This document shows, one piece after another, positions 17,901 through 25,202 of a DNA stretch of 64,000 nt (its first letter is position 1; every line of letters starts with the position of its first letter). Where the stretch lies: contig OY969912.1 of NCBI GenBank assembly GCA_963704505.1, positions 558,001-622,000 of the forward strand, read 5' to 3'. The stretch comes from VRUE01 sp963704505. GTDB taxonomy: Bacteria; Actinomycetota; Thermoleophilia; Solirubrobacterales; 70-9. The translations under genes were made by a program, and so were the position numbers. The notes beneath the pieces are model-generated. The model was not told the DNA's origin. It worked only from the letters and a program-made list of their open reading frames with translations, and searched no databases.

Positions 17901-18237
17901 TCCGGAGACCGCGAAGGGAATCGTCTTCATGCTCTTCGAGGACGAGCGCGGCGTCGTCAACCTGATCGTCCCGCCGCCGGTCTACGAGCGCCACCGCGCC
18001 CTGGTCCGCGCCGCCCCCCTGTTGCGCGCCCGCGGACGCCTCGAGCGCCGCGAGGGAGTCGTCAACGTCCTCGTCTCCGCGGTCGCCGCCCTCGAGCGCG
18101 GCCGGCAGGCGCCGCGGCCCTCACCGCGCGGCCCCGCGGCGCCGGAGGCGGAGCTTCGCCGCCTGCGCGAGCGCGCCGTGGCGGAGCTGCGCGCGGTTGC
18201 CCCGGCGGGACACAGCTTCGGACGCCGCGGTCGCTGA
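14920..18237 (+). CDS. dnaE2: Error-prone DNA polymerase III alpha subunit DnaE2
   Basis: 1105 residues, typical DnaE2 length. The N-terminal PHP domain shows ELHAHSAFSFLDGAS and ALTDHDGVWG. The palm active site is visible as VPDIDLDFPRDIRE. FGFPKAHSAAFGLLAYQSAW is a strong C-family motif. The C-terminal OB domain has MVVARQRPETAKGIVFMLFE, a typical DnaE2 signature. It performs lesion bypass and SOS mutagenesis with ImuB. The start overlaps the preceding stop, and the whole set is under the LexA box at 13635. It ends in a basic tail after a Pro/Arg-rich linker. Confidence 0.95.
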   Translation: MALRSTVPYVELHAHSAFSFLDGASTPAELAAAAARLDYPAFALTDHDGVWGSMEFAQACRNLGLHPITGAELTLEGGGHLTLLVETAAGYRNLCRLLTAAHSHTRDGRQRAPGAPWTTLERVEEHSSGLVCLSGCARDGAVAGAWERGGAPAAAALAQRLLGTFGRERFRVELQRPHWRRDRARNRWLVGLAERLGVAAVATGNVHSHDARRVQLQDALVAVRLGTTLEGSESSRRGNGSSALVSPEEMAARFAEHPGAVVETLRLAERLRFDLTEQLGYRYPGSEDPDADRRLAEICRALLEQRYAGHRLRAEAESRLEGELGTIRRLDLSGFFLLHRELLELARDVALEVRGPDSARSVLPPGRGRGSSVSSIVCYLTGLSHIDPVEKKLFAGRFLNDEVTSVPDIDLDFPRDIREVLIPRVHEVYGSEHSALVAAFPTYRPRGAVRDLGKALALPAAELDRVAKVLGFHETVAELERDAAAALGPERAASMAWRTLIALCGEAMGLPRHASQHSGGMVIATRPLIDVCPVVPAAMEGRQIVQWDKDSCADAGFLKIDLLGLGMLSAVERCVDEVRRTRDEALDLSRIDHQDRQTFEAIQAAETTGVFQIESRAQMQMLPRTLPENLDDITVQVALVRPGPIQGGAVHPYIERRKRQRQDPAFEIPYAHPLLEGPLKETLGTIVYQEQVLEVAKALAGFSAAEAEGLRRAMSRRRSEEAIARHHRHFLDGAAANGVERPVAQRVWEQIQGFSGFGFPKAHSAAFGLLAYQSAWLRVHRAPEFLCALLNEQPMGFYPPDSLVHEAQRRGARVAGPDANRSRVLCFVERPRGGLVVRLGLGYVKGVREEEMESLVRAREGGDGYTGIADIASRSGVGRDGLERLAWAGALDEVSRAGGGDRRSALWQVGATPTAAGSQLSLPLEPAAPPPLEPLGGWEKMIAEYRSTGVSLEAHPMELMRDGLGPEVLRSTDLEKVADGSEVEVAGMVVARQRPETAKGIVFMLFEDERGVVNLIVPPPVYERHRALVRAAPLLRARGRLERREGVVNVLVSAVAALERGRQAPRPSPRGPAAPEAELRRLRERAVAELRAVAPAGHSFGRRGR

Positions 18238-18265
18238 CCCTACGTGAGTTGTCACTTAGTCGAGT

Positions 18266-18288
18266 AAGTTGAGTAACTAACTCAACTT
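18266..18288. promoter_or_regulatory. AT-rich inverted repeat, probable operator
   Basis: Arms AAGTTGAGT (18266-18274) and ACTCAACTT (18280-18288) around AACTA, in a short AT-rich patch (about 18245-18298) that contrasts with the surroundings. It sits 97 bases before the arylsulfotransferase-like gene. A related sequence lies in the HxlR/MFS intergenic region at about 21066-21086. Operator function is inferred. Confidence 0.5.
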
Positions 18289-18384
18289 TATGTAATATGG
18301 CGCCGTCCCGAACGGGACAAAACGCCAAATGGCCAGGTCCCTCGGCAGGGATCGGGCCCTCCAACCAGATCCTAGGAGGACCTG

Positions 18385-19857
18385 ATGCACGCAGAGACGA
18401 CGACCCGAGCAGGGCGATGGCGCCGAACGGCGGCCGCCCTCGCGACAATGGCGACGCTGGTCGCGGCAGCCGCCGCGCCCGCAGCCGCCGACACCCCGGA
18501 CCCGGCCATCCAAGGACCGCCGGTGACGGTCTTGAAGACCAGCCACCACCTCGCCGACGGCTACGTCTTCGTGGCGCCGAAGACGGACCCCACCGACCCC
18601 GCCGGTCCCGCCGGTCCGCTGATCATCGACAACGATGCCCGACCGGTCTGGTTCAACCCGGTCACCCAGCCCTACGCGGCCGCTGACTTCAGGGTCCAGC
18701 AATACCGCGGCAAGCCGGTCCTCACCTACAACGTCGCCCAGAGCACGGGCGGCGGCGGCCACGGCGAGGGCTATGGGGTGATCCTCAACAGCCACTACCA
18801 GCAGGTCGCCAAAGTCGAGGCCGGCAACGGCCTGGCCGAGGACCAGCACGAGTTCCGGCTGACCCCCTACGGGACGGCGCTGATCACGATCTACCACGCC
18901 GTGCCCTATGACCTCTCCTCGGTCGGCGGCCCGGTCAACGGGCAGGTCTACGACGGCGTGCTGCAGGAGATCGACATCGCCACCGGCAAAGTCCTCTTCC
19001 AGTGGGACAGCCTCGACCACGTGCCGGTGACGGACAGCTACAAAAAACCGTCGTCGGACCCCTCGGTGCCGTTCGACTATTTCCACATCAACGCGGTCAA
19101 CCTGGACACCGACGGCAACCTGTTGGTCTCCGGACGGGCGACCTCGACGATCTACAAGGTCGATCACCGCACCGGTGACGTGATCTGGCGCCTGGGCGGC
19201 AAGTCGAGCGACTTCTCGCTCGGCGCCGGCGTCCTCTTCAACGGCCAGCACAACGCCCTGCCCGAGGCACCGAACGTGGTTCGGATCTTCGACAACGGCA
19301 ACGGCGGCGGCCCTGCCACCGGCCTGCCCTCGCGGGTGATCGACGTCAGGCTCGACCCGAATGCGAAGACGGCGACGCTGATCGACTCGGTGCAACACCC
19401 CGACGGGCTGATTGCCGCCTCCCAGGGCAACGCCCAGCGCCTCCCCGACGGGCACCTGTTCGTCGGCTGGGGAAGCGTCGGGCGCTTCTCGGAGTTCGAC
19501 GACGACGGCTACCTGCTCTGGGACGGGCAGCTGCCGGACGGCTACGACACCTACCGTGCCTATCGCGCGCCGTGGGTCGGGACCCCCGACACCGACCCGA
19601 CCGCGGTCGCCGAGCGGGATGGCCGCAACCGGATCGCGGTCGACGCGATCTGGAACGGTGCCACCGAGGTGTCGCGCTGGGTGGTCCTCGGCGGGCCGCA
19701 CCCGTGGAGCCTGCGTCCGGTCGACGTCGAGCGCTGGAACGGCCTCGACACCGAGATCGACGCCCATGCCTTCGGTGCCCGCTATGTCGAGGTGGTCGCG
19801 CTCGACCAGCGGGGCCGGCCGATCGGCCGCTCACATCCAGTCCAGGTGAGCGACTAG
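18385..19857 (+). CDS. Secreted arylsulfotransferase (ASST) family protein
   Basis: 490 residues. A Sec signal peptide (RWRRTAAALATMATLVAAAA, cleaved near APAAADT) precedes a beta-propeller-like domain of the ASST type: PLIIDNDARPVWFNP, QHEFRLTPYGTALIT, DYFHINAVNLDTDGNLLVS, VIWRLGG and FNGQHNAL. Bacterial ASSTs transfer sulfate between phenols outside the membrane. The regular histidines in EDQHEF, DYFHIN and GQHNA fit the active-site histidines of the family, but many actinobacterial members are uncharacterised. A good GGAGG site (18375-18379) precedes the ATG. It is monocistronic. Confidence 0.85.
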   Translation: MHAETTTRAGRWRRTAAALATMATLVAAAAAPAAADTPDPAIQGPPVTVLKTSHHLADGYVFVAPKTDPTDPAGPAGPLIIDNDARPVWFNPVTQPYAAADFRVQQYRGKPVLTYNVAQSTGGGGHGEGYGVILNSHYQQVAKVEAGNGLAEDQHEFRLTPYGTALITIYHAVPYDLSSVGGPVNGQVYDGVLQEIDIATGKVLFQWDSLDHVPVTDSYKKPSSDPSVPFDYFHINAVNLDTDGNLLVSGRATSTIYKVDHRTGDVIWRLGGKSSDFSLGAGVLFNGQHNALPEAPNVVRIFDNGNGGGPATGLPSRVIDVRLDPNAKTATLIDSVQHPDGLIAASQGNAQRLPDGHLFVGWGSVGRFSEFDDDGYLLWDGQLPDGYDTYRAYRAPWVGTPDTDPTAVAERDGRNRIAVDAIWNGATEVSRWVVLGGPHPWSLRPVDVERWNGLDTEIDAHAFGARYVEVVALDQRGRPIGRSHPVQVSD

Positions 19858-19945
19858 AGGGGAATTGCCGCGGCGCCGTCCGGCCCGGGAGAGCCGGGCG
19901 GCGCCGTCCCCGCTTCGCCGATCGGCGACGGGCTATGTTCAGGCC

Positions 19946-20254
19946 GTGAGCACCGAGGCCGACGCCCGCGAGCTGGCCCTGGCCCTACCGGAGACGGTCG
20001 AGAAGCCCTCCTATGGAACCCCCGGCTTCCGTGTCCGTGACAAGCTCTTCGCCCGGATCCGCGAAGAGGGCGTGCTGCTCGTCTGGTGCGACGGCCTCGA
20101 TGAAAAGCAATTCCTGCTCGAAGGCGAGCCGGAGAAGTTCTTCACCGTCGCGCACTACGACGATCACCCCAGCATCCTTGTCCGCCTCGAGCGGGTCGAC
20201 CGCGACGAGCTTGCCGAGCTACTCGCCGAAGCACATCGGATCCGCGGCTGCTAG
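19946..20254 (+). CDS. MmcQ/YjbR family protein
   Basis: 102 residues, GTG start. Typical of the family: ALALPETVEKPSYGTPGFRV near the N-terminus, KLFARIREEGVLLVWCD, then FFTVAHYDDHPSILVRL and a C-terminal helix DELAELLAEAHRIR. The fold is a CyaY-like alpha/beta domain that has been linked to DNA binding, without a firm role. It is followed by a strong bidirectional hairpin shared with the convergent HxlR gene. Confidence 0.85.
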   Translation: MSTEADARELALALPETVEKPSYGTPGFRVRDKLFARIREEGVLLVWCDGLDEKQFLLEGEPEKFFTVAHYDDHPSILVRLERVDRDELAELLAEAHRIRGC

Positions 20255-20290
20255 CCGCGCCCCGTCGGGCCGCAGCGACCTGACTTGGCT

Positions 20291-20317
20291 CCTTTTTCGG
20301 CTATGGAGCGAAAAAGG
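20291..20317. terminator. Bidirectional intrinsic terminator
   Basis: CCTTTTTCG (20291-20299) pairs with CGAAAAAGG (20309-20317) across a 9-base loop, giving a T-rich arm in both directions. It lies between the convergent MmcQ and HxlR genes. Confidence 0.7.
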
Positions 20318-20334
20318 GGCCCCACCCGCCTCAC

Positions 20335-21048
20335 TCATGCCCGGGCGGCAATCCCGGCGAATTCGTCGGGCGTCTCGCAGGCGCAGGGCTCCGGCATCGG
20401 GAAAAGGCGCAGGAAGCGCCTGGCGGCCCGCTTGCTGCCGCCGAGCTCGATCCCGCCGCCGGCGAGCGCCTCGTCGAGGTCGAGCTGGCCGGCGAGCAGG
20501 GCGGCGAAGGTGCCGGGGTCGGTGTCGATCGAGGCTGCCGGCTCGTGGTCGGGCGCGCCACGGGAGAGCTCGACCTCGCCCCCTGCCACCTCGACCTGGA
20601 AGCGGTCGTCGCCGAGCCTGACCTCGTAGGACTCCTCGATGGCCTCGGCCTCGGTGGGGTCGAAGAGGGAGCGCAGGGCGAGCACGATCGAGTCGGGACC
20701 GATCTCCATCGTCTCCGGAGGCTGCGGCGAGCGCGCGCCCCAGGCGCCGAGCTCGGTCACGATCGGCTCCAGGCCGCGGCCCCACTCGGTCAGCTCGTAG
20801 ACCGAAGCGCCGGCCGGGGGCGGGAGCTTGCGGCGTTGGATCACGGCGCTCGCCTCGAGCTCGCGCAGGCGCTCTGCGAGGATGTTGGTGCTCGCGTGCG
20901 GCAGTCCGTTGCGGAGGTCGGTGAAGCGCTTCGGGCCGAGCAGGAGTTCGCGGACGACGAGCAGCGCCCAGCGCTCCCCGACCAGGTCCAGCGCGTGAGC
21001 GAATCGACACGCCTCCCCATAGGTGCGTCGTTTCTTCGTTACTCCCAT
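20335..21048 (-). CDS. HxlR family transcriptional regulator with C-terminal SCP2-like domain
   Basis: 237 residues. The N-terminal winged helix is classic HxlR: CRFAHALDLVGERWALLVVR, then ELLLGPKRFTDLRNGLPH, ASTNILAERLRELE and VYELTEWGRGLEPI. The C-terminal 110 residues (DRFQVEVAGGEVELSRG through LDLDEALAGGGIELGG) resemble a sterol-carrier-like domain often fused to HxlR in Actinobacteria, which may bind a hydrophobic ligand. It is divergent from an MFS exporter, so it most likely represses that gene and itself in the absence of the ligand. Confidence 0.9.
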   Translation of the reverse strand: MGVTKKRRTYGEACRFAHALDLVGERWALLVVRELLLGPKRFTDLRNGLPHASTNILAERLRELEASAVIQRRKLPPPAGASVYELTEWGRGLEPIVTELGAWGARSPQPPETMEIGPDSIVLALRSLFDPTEAEAIEESYEVRLGDDRFQVEVAGGEVELSRGAPDHEPAASIDTDPGTFAALLAGQLDLDEALAGGGIELGGSKRAARRFLRLFPMPEPCACETPDEFAGIAARA

Positions 21049-21065
21049 GGAGGGCAGTTTAGCTG

Positions 21066-21118
21066 GTTACTTCAACTTTACAAGTGGGTAGTTGTTTTTT
21101 TGAACCATCTGCTAGGGT
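21066..21118 (+). promoter_or_regulatory. HxlR/MFS divergent promoter-operator region
   Basis: An AT-rich island. The minus strand reads GTAAAGTTGAAGTAACC here, close to AGTAAGTTGAGTAACTAA at the 18266 inverted repeat. A possible plus-strand promoter is TTGTTT (21092-21097) with TAGGGT (21113-21118). It is the expected site for the adjacent regulator. Confidence 0.5.
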
Positions 21119-21157
21119 GCCCCGATCGATGACCGAGACGAAGGGAGAACGAGACCG

Positions 21158-22639
21158 ATGAGCGCAGACACCACCGACCGCAGCCGCTGGCTCGCCCTCT
21201 ATGTCCTCTGCGGCGCGATGCTGATGATCGTCCTCGACGCGACGATCGTGAACGTCGCCCTGCCGACGATCAAGGAAAGCCTCGGCTTCTCCCAGAGCGA
21301 CCTGACCTGGGTCATCAACGCCTATCTGATCCCCTTCGGCGGCCTGCTCCTGCTCGCCGGCCGGATGGGCGACCTGATCGGGCAGCGGCGCATCTTCCTC
21401 GCCGGACTCGTCGTCTTCACGGTCGCCTCCCTGGTCTGCGCCGCGGCACAGAACCAGGCGATGCTGATCGGGGGCCGCTTCTTCGCGGGCGTCGGCGGCG
21501 CCTTCGCCTCGGCGGTCATCCTCGGGATGATCGTGACGATGTTCCCGGAGCCCCGGGAGCAGGCGAAAGCGATCGGCACCTATGGCTTCGTCGCCTCCGC
21601 CGGCGGCTCGATAGGCCTGCTCGCCGGCGGTGCCCTGACCCAGGCGATCAGCTGGCATTGGATCTTCCTGATCAACCTGCCGATCGGCATCGCGGTCGCC
21701 TACGGCGCCCTGCGCCTGGTCGAGGACCGCAAGGGGATCGGCCTCCGCGAGGGTGCCGACGTCCCCGGCGCGGCGCTGATCACCGGCTCGCTGATGATCG
21801 GCACCTACGCGATCCTCGGCATCACCGACCACGGCTGGACCTCGGTCCAGACCCTGGCGCTGAGCGCCGTCTCGGCACTCTTCTTCGCCGGCTTCCTGGT
21901 CCGTCAGACGCGGATCGCCAATCCGCTGGTCCCGCTCAGCCTCTTCCGCAACCGCAACCTCTCCGGCGCCAACGTCATCCAGGGGCTGCTGGTCGCGGGG
22001 ATGTTCGGAGTCTTCTTCCTCGGCGCCCTCTACCTCCAGCAGGTGCTGGGCTACGACGCGCTGCAGGTCGGCCTCGCCTTCCTGCCGGCCACGGTGATGA
22101 TGGGCGCTCTCTCGCTCGGCTTCTCCGAAAAACTGATCATGCGCTTCGGCCCGCGGACGACGCTGATCCCGGGGGTCGCGCTCGTCGGCGCCGGGCTGCT
22201 CCTCTTCTCCCGCACGCCGGTCGACGGCAACTACCTGACCGACGTGCTGCCGCCGATGCTGCTGATCGGCATCGGCATCGGCACCTCGTTCCCGTCGCTG
22301 ATGACCCTGGCCATGTCGGGCGTCACGCCCGAGGAGTCGGGCCTCGCCTCCGGCGTCGTCAACACGAGTCTGCAGGTCGGCGGCGCGATCGGCCTCGCCG
22401 TCCTGGCGACCCTCGCCGCCCAGCGCACCAGCGATCAGGAAGACGGCGGCATCTCGCACTTGGCGGCGCTCAACTCGGGCTTCCACGTCGCCTACCTGGT
22501 CGGGGCGCTGCTGGTCGGCGTGGCGCTCGTCGTCGCGGTCACGGTCCTACGCCAGCCGGACATGGCCGCGATGCAGGCGCAAGCGGAAGAGGCCGAGCCG
22601 GAGAGCTCCGGCGAGCCGGCCTACTCGGACGCGATCTAG
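21158..22639 (+). CDS. MFS drug exporter, DHA2 (EmrB/QacA) family
   Basis: 493 residues with about 14 membrane helices. DHA2 motifs: MLMIVLDATIVNVALPTI in TM1, LTWVINAYLIPFGGLLLLAG, RMGDLIGQRRIF (motif A), SAGGSIGLLAGGALTQ (motif C region) and WHWIFLINLPIG. These are proton-driven exporters of toxic or amphipathic compounds. The divergent HxlR regulator with a lipid-binding-like domain suggests induction by a hydrophobic compound. A GAAGGGAGA ribosome site precedes the ATG. Confidence 0.92.
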   Translation: MSADTTDRSRWLALYVLCGAMLMIVLDATIVNVALPTIKESLGFSQSDLTWVINAYLIPFGGLLLLAGRMGDLIGQRRIFLAGLVVFTVASLVCAAAQNQAMLIGGRFFAGVGGAFASAVILGMIVTMFPEPREQAKAIGTYGFVASAGGSIGLLAGGALTQAISWHWIFLINLPIGIAVAYGALRLVEDRKGIGLREGADVPGAALITGSLMIGTYAILGITDHGWTSVQTLALSAVSALFFAGFLVRQTRIANPLVPLSLFRNRNLSGANVIQGLLVAGMFGVFFLGALYLQQVLGYDALQVGLAFLPATVMMGALSLGFSEKLIMRFGPRTTLIPGVALVGAGLLLFSRTPVDGNYLTDVLPPMLLIGIGIGTSFPSLMTLAMSGVTPEESGLASGVVNTSLQVGGAIGLAVLATLAAQRTSDQEDGGISHLAALNSGFHVAYLVGALLVGVALVVAVTVLRQPDMAAMQAQAEEAEPESSGEPAYSDAI

Positions 22640-22671
22640 CCCTCGCCGGGGCGCGAGCAAAGGAGAGACAG

Positions 22672-23043
22672 ATGGGTCAGCCGGTCGTTCACTTCGAGGT
22701 CATCGGCAAGGATGGGGAGAGGCTGCGCGAGTACTACTCGAGCCTTTTCGACTGGAAGATCGACGCCTCCAACCCGATGAACTACGGGATCGTCAAACGC
22801 GAGGACAACCCGACGCCGGACGGCGGCTTCGGGATCGGCGGCGGCGTGGCCGGCTACGACGAGGTCGAGGGCGGGGTCACCTTCTACGTCGCCGTCCCCG
22901 ACGTCGAGGAGGCACTGGCGAAGGCCGAGAGCCTCGGTGGAACCCGGGTGATGGGCCCCGAGAAGATCGGCGACATGGTCGAGCTCGGGCAGTTCAAGGA
23001 CCCCGAGGGCCACTTGATCGGCGTCGTCAAGGAGGACATGTAG
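22672..23043 (+). CDS. VOC (glyoxalase/bleomycin resistance) family protein
   Basis: 123 residues, one VOC module pair: VVHFEVIGKDGERLREYYSS at the N-terminus, FDWKIDASNPMNYGIV, and a C-terminal VELGQFKDPEGHLIGVV with the metal-ligand glutamate position. The strong AAAGGAG site precedes the ATG, 32 bases after the exporter stop, so it is likely co-transcribed with it. The substrate is unknown. Family members include glyoxalases and drug-binding proteins. Confidence 0.88.
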   Translation: MGQPVVHFEVIGKDGERLREYYSSLFDWKIDASNPMNYGIVKREDNPTPDGGFGIGGGVAGYDEVEGGVTFYVAVPDVEEALAKAESLGGTRVMGPEKIGDMVELGQFKDPEGHLIGVVKEDM

Positions 23044-23490
23044 TCAGCGGCCGGCCAGCCCCTCGCCGAGAAGGTCGAGGAGCTGCTCGGTCCCGACCCG
23101 CCGCTGGCCCGCGTCGTCGAGCCCGTCGAGGAAGGCTCCCTGCTCGGTGAAGAGGAGCCGGGTGCCGTCGCCGGAGGCGCTCAGCTCGACCGTCGCAAGC
23201 GATACCGAGATGCGCTTTTCGTCGAGGTGCATGTCGTATGAGTAGACGATGCGGGAGCCCGGGACGATGTCCTGGTAACGGGCATCGAAGGCGAACACGG
23301 GGCCGCCCTCCGGCCCGCCTCGATTCGTCTCGGTGCCGCCGACGCGGAAGTCCAGGTCGTGCTCGCCGCCGCCGAACCAGCTCGCTTTCTCGGTCGGGTC
23401 GGCCCAGGCCTGGAAGACCCGCTCGGGCGGAGCATCGTAGGTCCTCTCGACGGCGAAGGTCTCGTGGGTAACGCTTCTCGGGGCGTTCAT
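23044..23490 (-). CDS. AHSA1/SRPBCC domain protein
   Basis: 148 residues. The START-like AHSA1 module is plain: FAVERTYDAPPERVFQAWAD followed by PTEKASWFGG, then PGSRIVYSYDMHL, and TRLLFTEQGAFLDG near the C-terminus. These proteins form a helix-grip cavity for hydrophobic ligands. The gene begins immediately after the stop of an ArsR regulator, a pairing very common in Actinobacteria where both are induced together. Its end abuts the convergent VOC gene. Confidence 0.9.
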   Translation of the reverse strand: MNAPRSVTHETFAVERTYDAPPERVFQAWADPTEKASWFGGGEHDLDFRVGGTETNRGGPEGGPVFAFDARYQDIVPGSRIVYSYDMHLDEKRISVSLATVELSASGDGTRLLFTEQGAFLDGLDDAGQRRVGTEQLLDLLGEGLAGR

Positions 23491-23835
23491 CTACCTGCTC
23501 CTCTCGCTCGGCTTGTCTTTCGCCAGGTGCTCGCCGAGGCGATCGAGGCGCATCTCCCAGCTTCGCTTGCGCTCCTCGATCCAGTCGGTCGCGGCGCGGA
23601 GGGTCTGCGGCTCGATCTCACAGCGCCGGACCCGCCCTACCTTGATCGAGCTGACCAGCCCGCCCTCTTCGAGAACCCTGAGGTGCTGGACGACCGCGGG
23701 CAGCGACATCGGCAGCGGCTCGGCCAGCTGGCTGACCGTGGCCGGCCCGCGGCTGAGGCGGTCGAGCATCGAGCGCCTGCTCGGGTCCGACAGCGACTGG
23801 AAGACCCGGTCCAGCTCCTGTGATTGGTTAAGCAC
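23491..23835 (-). CDS. ArsR family transcriptional regulator
   Basis: 114 residues, GTG start. Winged helix of the ArsR group paired with AHSA1 proteins: FQSLSDPSRRSMLDRLSRGP, TVSQLAEPLPMSLPAVVQHL, RVLEEGGLVSSIKVGRVRRC. No cysteine metal site is present, as in this non-metal subgroup. The GTG lies 7 bases after a TATACT -10 box, so its transcript is probably leaderless. It is expected to control itself and the AHSA1 gene. Confidence 0.9.
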   Translation of the reverse strand: MLNQSQELDRVFQSLSDPSRRSMLDRLSRGPATVSQLAEPLPMSLPAVVQHLRVLEEGGLVSSIKVGRVRRCEIEPQTLRAATDWIEERKRSWEMRLDRLGEHLAKDKPSERSR

Positions 23836-23837
23836 TC

Positions 23838-23848
23838 ACTTAAGTATA
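23838..23848 (-). promoter_or_regulatory. ArsR promoter -10 and palindrome
   Basis: On the minus strand TATACT (23848-23843) is a good -10 element 7 bases before the GTG start at 23835. It overlaps the palindrome ACTTAAGT (23838-23845), a plausible autoregulatory half of the operator. No good -35 is visible. Confidence 0.5.
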
Positions 23849-25135
23849 AGCGCTGGCGCCGAGCCGGTCCTGGTCATCCTTGCGGTGTGCGAGCGCGTAC
23901 CGGGCGTTGACCATCAGGGCACGGGGGATCGCCTTCGCCATCGACCTCGCCGGGCCGACCCGGCGGGTGCCCATCTCGTCGAACCAGGTCGCGATCTTCG
24001 GGTCACGGGCGGCACCCGAGAAGAACAGCTTCTCCGGCGGGCTCATCCGCCTCCCGGTCGCGGAGTCGTGAATCAGGAGGGTGTGACCGCGCAGCTGCTT
24101 GCGATGCCGCCGGCGGTAGCGATCGAGCCCCTTGTCCAACGGCTCGGCACCGCCGAGGGCGGGCGCGACCGAGTCGGCGAGCCATTCGGCCGACTGGAAG
24201 GCCCAGCCGCAGCCGACCCCGAAGAGCGGGTCGGTGGCGAGGGCCGCGTCGCCGATCAGCGCCAGCCCAGGCGCGACCGGCCCCCTGACCCGGTTGGTCA
24301 TGTCGACCTTGCCGATCACGTCGTCGACGCAGCGGCTCTCGCGGATCGGCGGCGCGTCGGGCACCGAGGCGATGAAGTCGACCAGAGCCTTGCCCGGGTC
24401 GCGCTTGAACTCGGGCAGCCGGTCCATTGTCGGCATCGCCGCGTAGAAGGTCAGGCCGCCGTCGGTCGGGAAGGCCGCCGCCCAGTTCGGGTCGGTGAAC
24501 CAGACGCTGCCGTCAGGCGCCCCCTCGGGCCCCGGTCCCTCGAAGTAGCTGCCGTAGGCGAAACGGCCGTGCGGGTAGGTCTTTTCCTTGACGGCGGCGA
24601 GTTTGGCGATCTTCGAATCGCGCCCGTCGGCGCCGACCACGAGACGCGCCCGCAGGTCCCGCTCCGCCCCATCGCGATCGCGAATCGTGACCCCGCTGAC
24701 CCCGGCCCCGGAGCGGAGCACGCGCTCCGCCGACTGGCCGAGCAGGAGGTCGACGCCCGGCGTCTGTGCCGCCGCCTCGCGGACCAGCGGGTCGAGTCGC
24801 TCGCGACGCAGGTTGAGGCAGACGCCGGCCCTGTCCTCCGGCGCGACGATCCAACCCCACTCGGTCCAGGCGCGGATCCGCGGGCGCACCCCGCCCGCGT
24901 CGACGATCGGCTCGAGCAGGCCGAGGCGTTCGACGCTCGGCACGCCCGAGGCCTGGATGAAGTGCGAGCACATCCGCTTGTATGCCTGGGGGTCCGGCTG
25001 CTTCTCGACCAGGGCGACCCGTTGGCCGGCACGACCGAGGAGGATCGCCGCCGAGCAGCCCGCGAGACTGCCTCCGACGATCACCACGTCGTAGTCGCTC
25101 GATCCGCTCTGCTCGCGGTCTGGAATGTCGCTCAT
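23840..25135 (-). CDS. FAD-dependent monooxygenase/reductase (PHBH fold)
   Basis: 431 residues. The FAD-binding GxGxxG-type motif is VVIVGGSLAGCSAAILLGRA, with the DG motif LVVGADGRDSKIAKLA and the GD motif LALIGDAALATDPLFGVG. This places it in class A flavoprotein monooxygenases or geranylgeranyl-reductase-like enzymes. The substrate is unknown. A GGAGGG site precedes the ATG. It is divergent from a PadR regulator and ends 4 bases before the ArsR gene, although that gene seems to have its own promoter. Confidence 0.88.
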   Translation of the reverse strand: MSDIPDREQSGSSDYDVVIVGGSLAGCSAAILLGRAGQRVALVEKQPDPQAYKRMCSHFIQASGVPSVERLGLLEPIVDAGGVRPRIRAWTEWGWIVAPEDRAGVCLNLRRERLDPLVREAAAQTPGVDLLLGQSAERVLRSGAGVSGVTIRDRDGAERDLRARLVVGADGRDSKIAKLAAVKEKTYPHGRFAYGSYFEGPGPEGAPDGSVWFTDPNWAAAFPTDGGLTFYAAMPTMDRLPEFKRDPGKALVDFIASVPDAPPIRESRCVDDVIGKVDMTNRVRGPVAPGLALIGDAALATDPLFGVGCGWAFQSAEWLADSVAPALGGAEPLDKGLDRYRRRHRKQLRGHTLLIHDSATGRRMSPPEKLFFSGAARDPKIATWFDEMGTRRVGPARSMAKAIPRALMVNARYALAHRKDDQDRLGASAYT

Positions 25136-25183
25136 GTCGAACCCTCCGTGCAGTCGTCGCGCTCTTGGTTGATCATGCGGTCC

Positions 25184-25192
25184 GTACTATAC
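25184..25192. promoter_or_regulatory. Overlapping divergent -10 elements (PadR/flavoprotein)
   Basis: The near-palindrome GTACTATAC contains TACTAT reading right (toward padR, GTG 25203) and TATAGT reading left (toward the flavoprotein at 25135). A single regulator bound here would affect both genes. Confidence 0.45.
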
Positions 25193-25202
25193 GCTTCGAA
25201 CT

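Noticed and set aside
14833..17994. A 1053-codon open frame on the minus strand opposite dnaE2.
   Set aside because: Low-complexity translation with no motif, while the plus strand gives a full-length DnaE2 with its catalytic residues.
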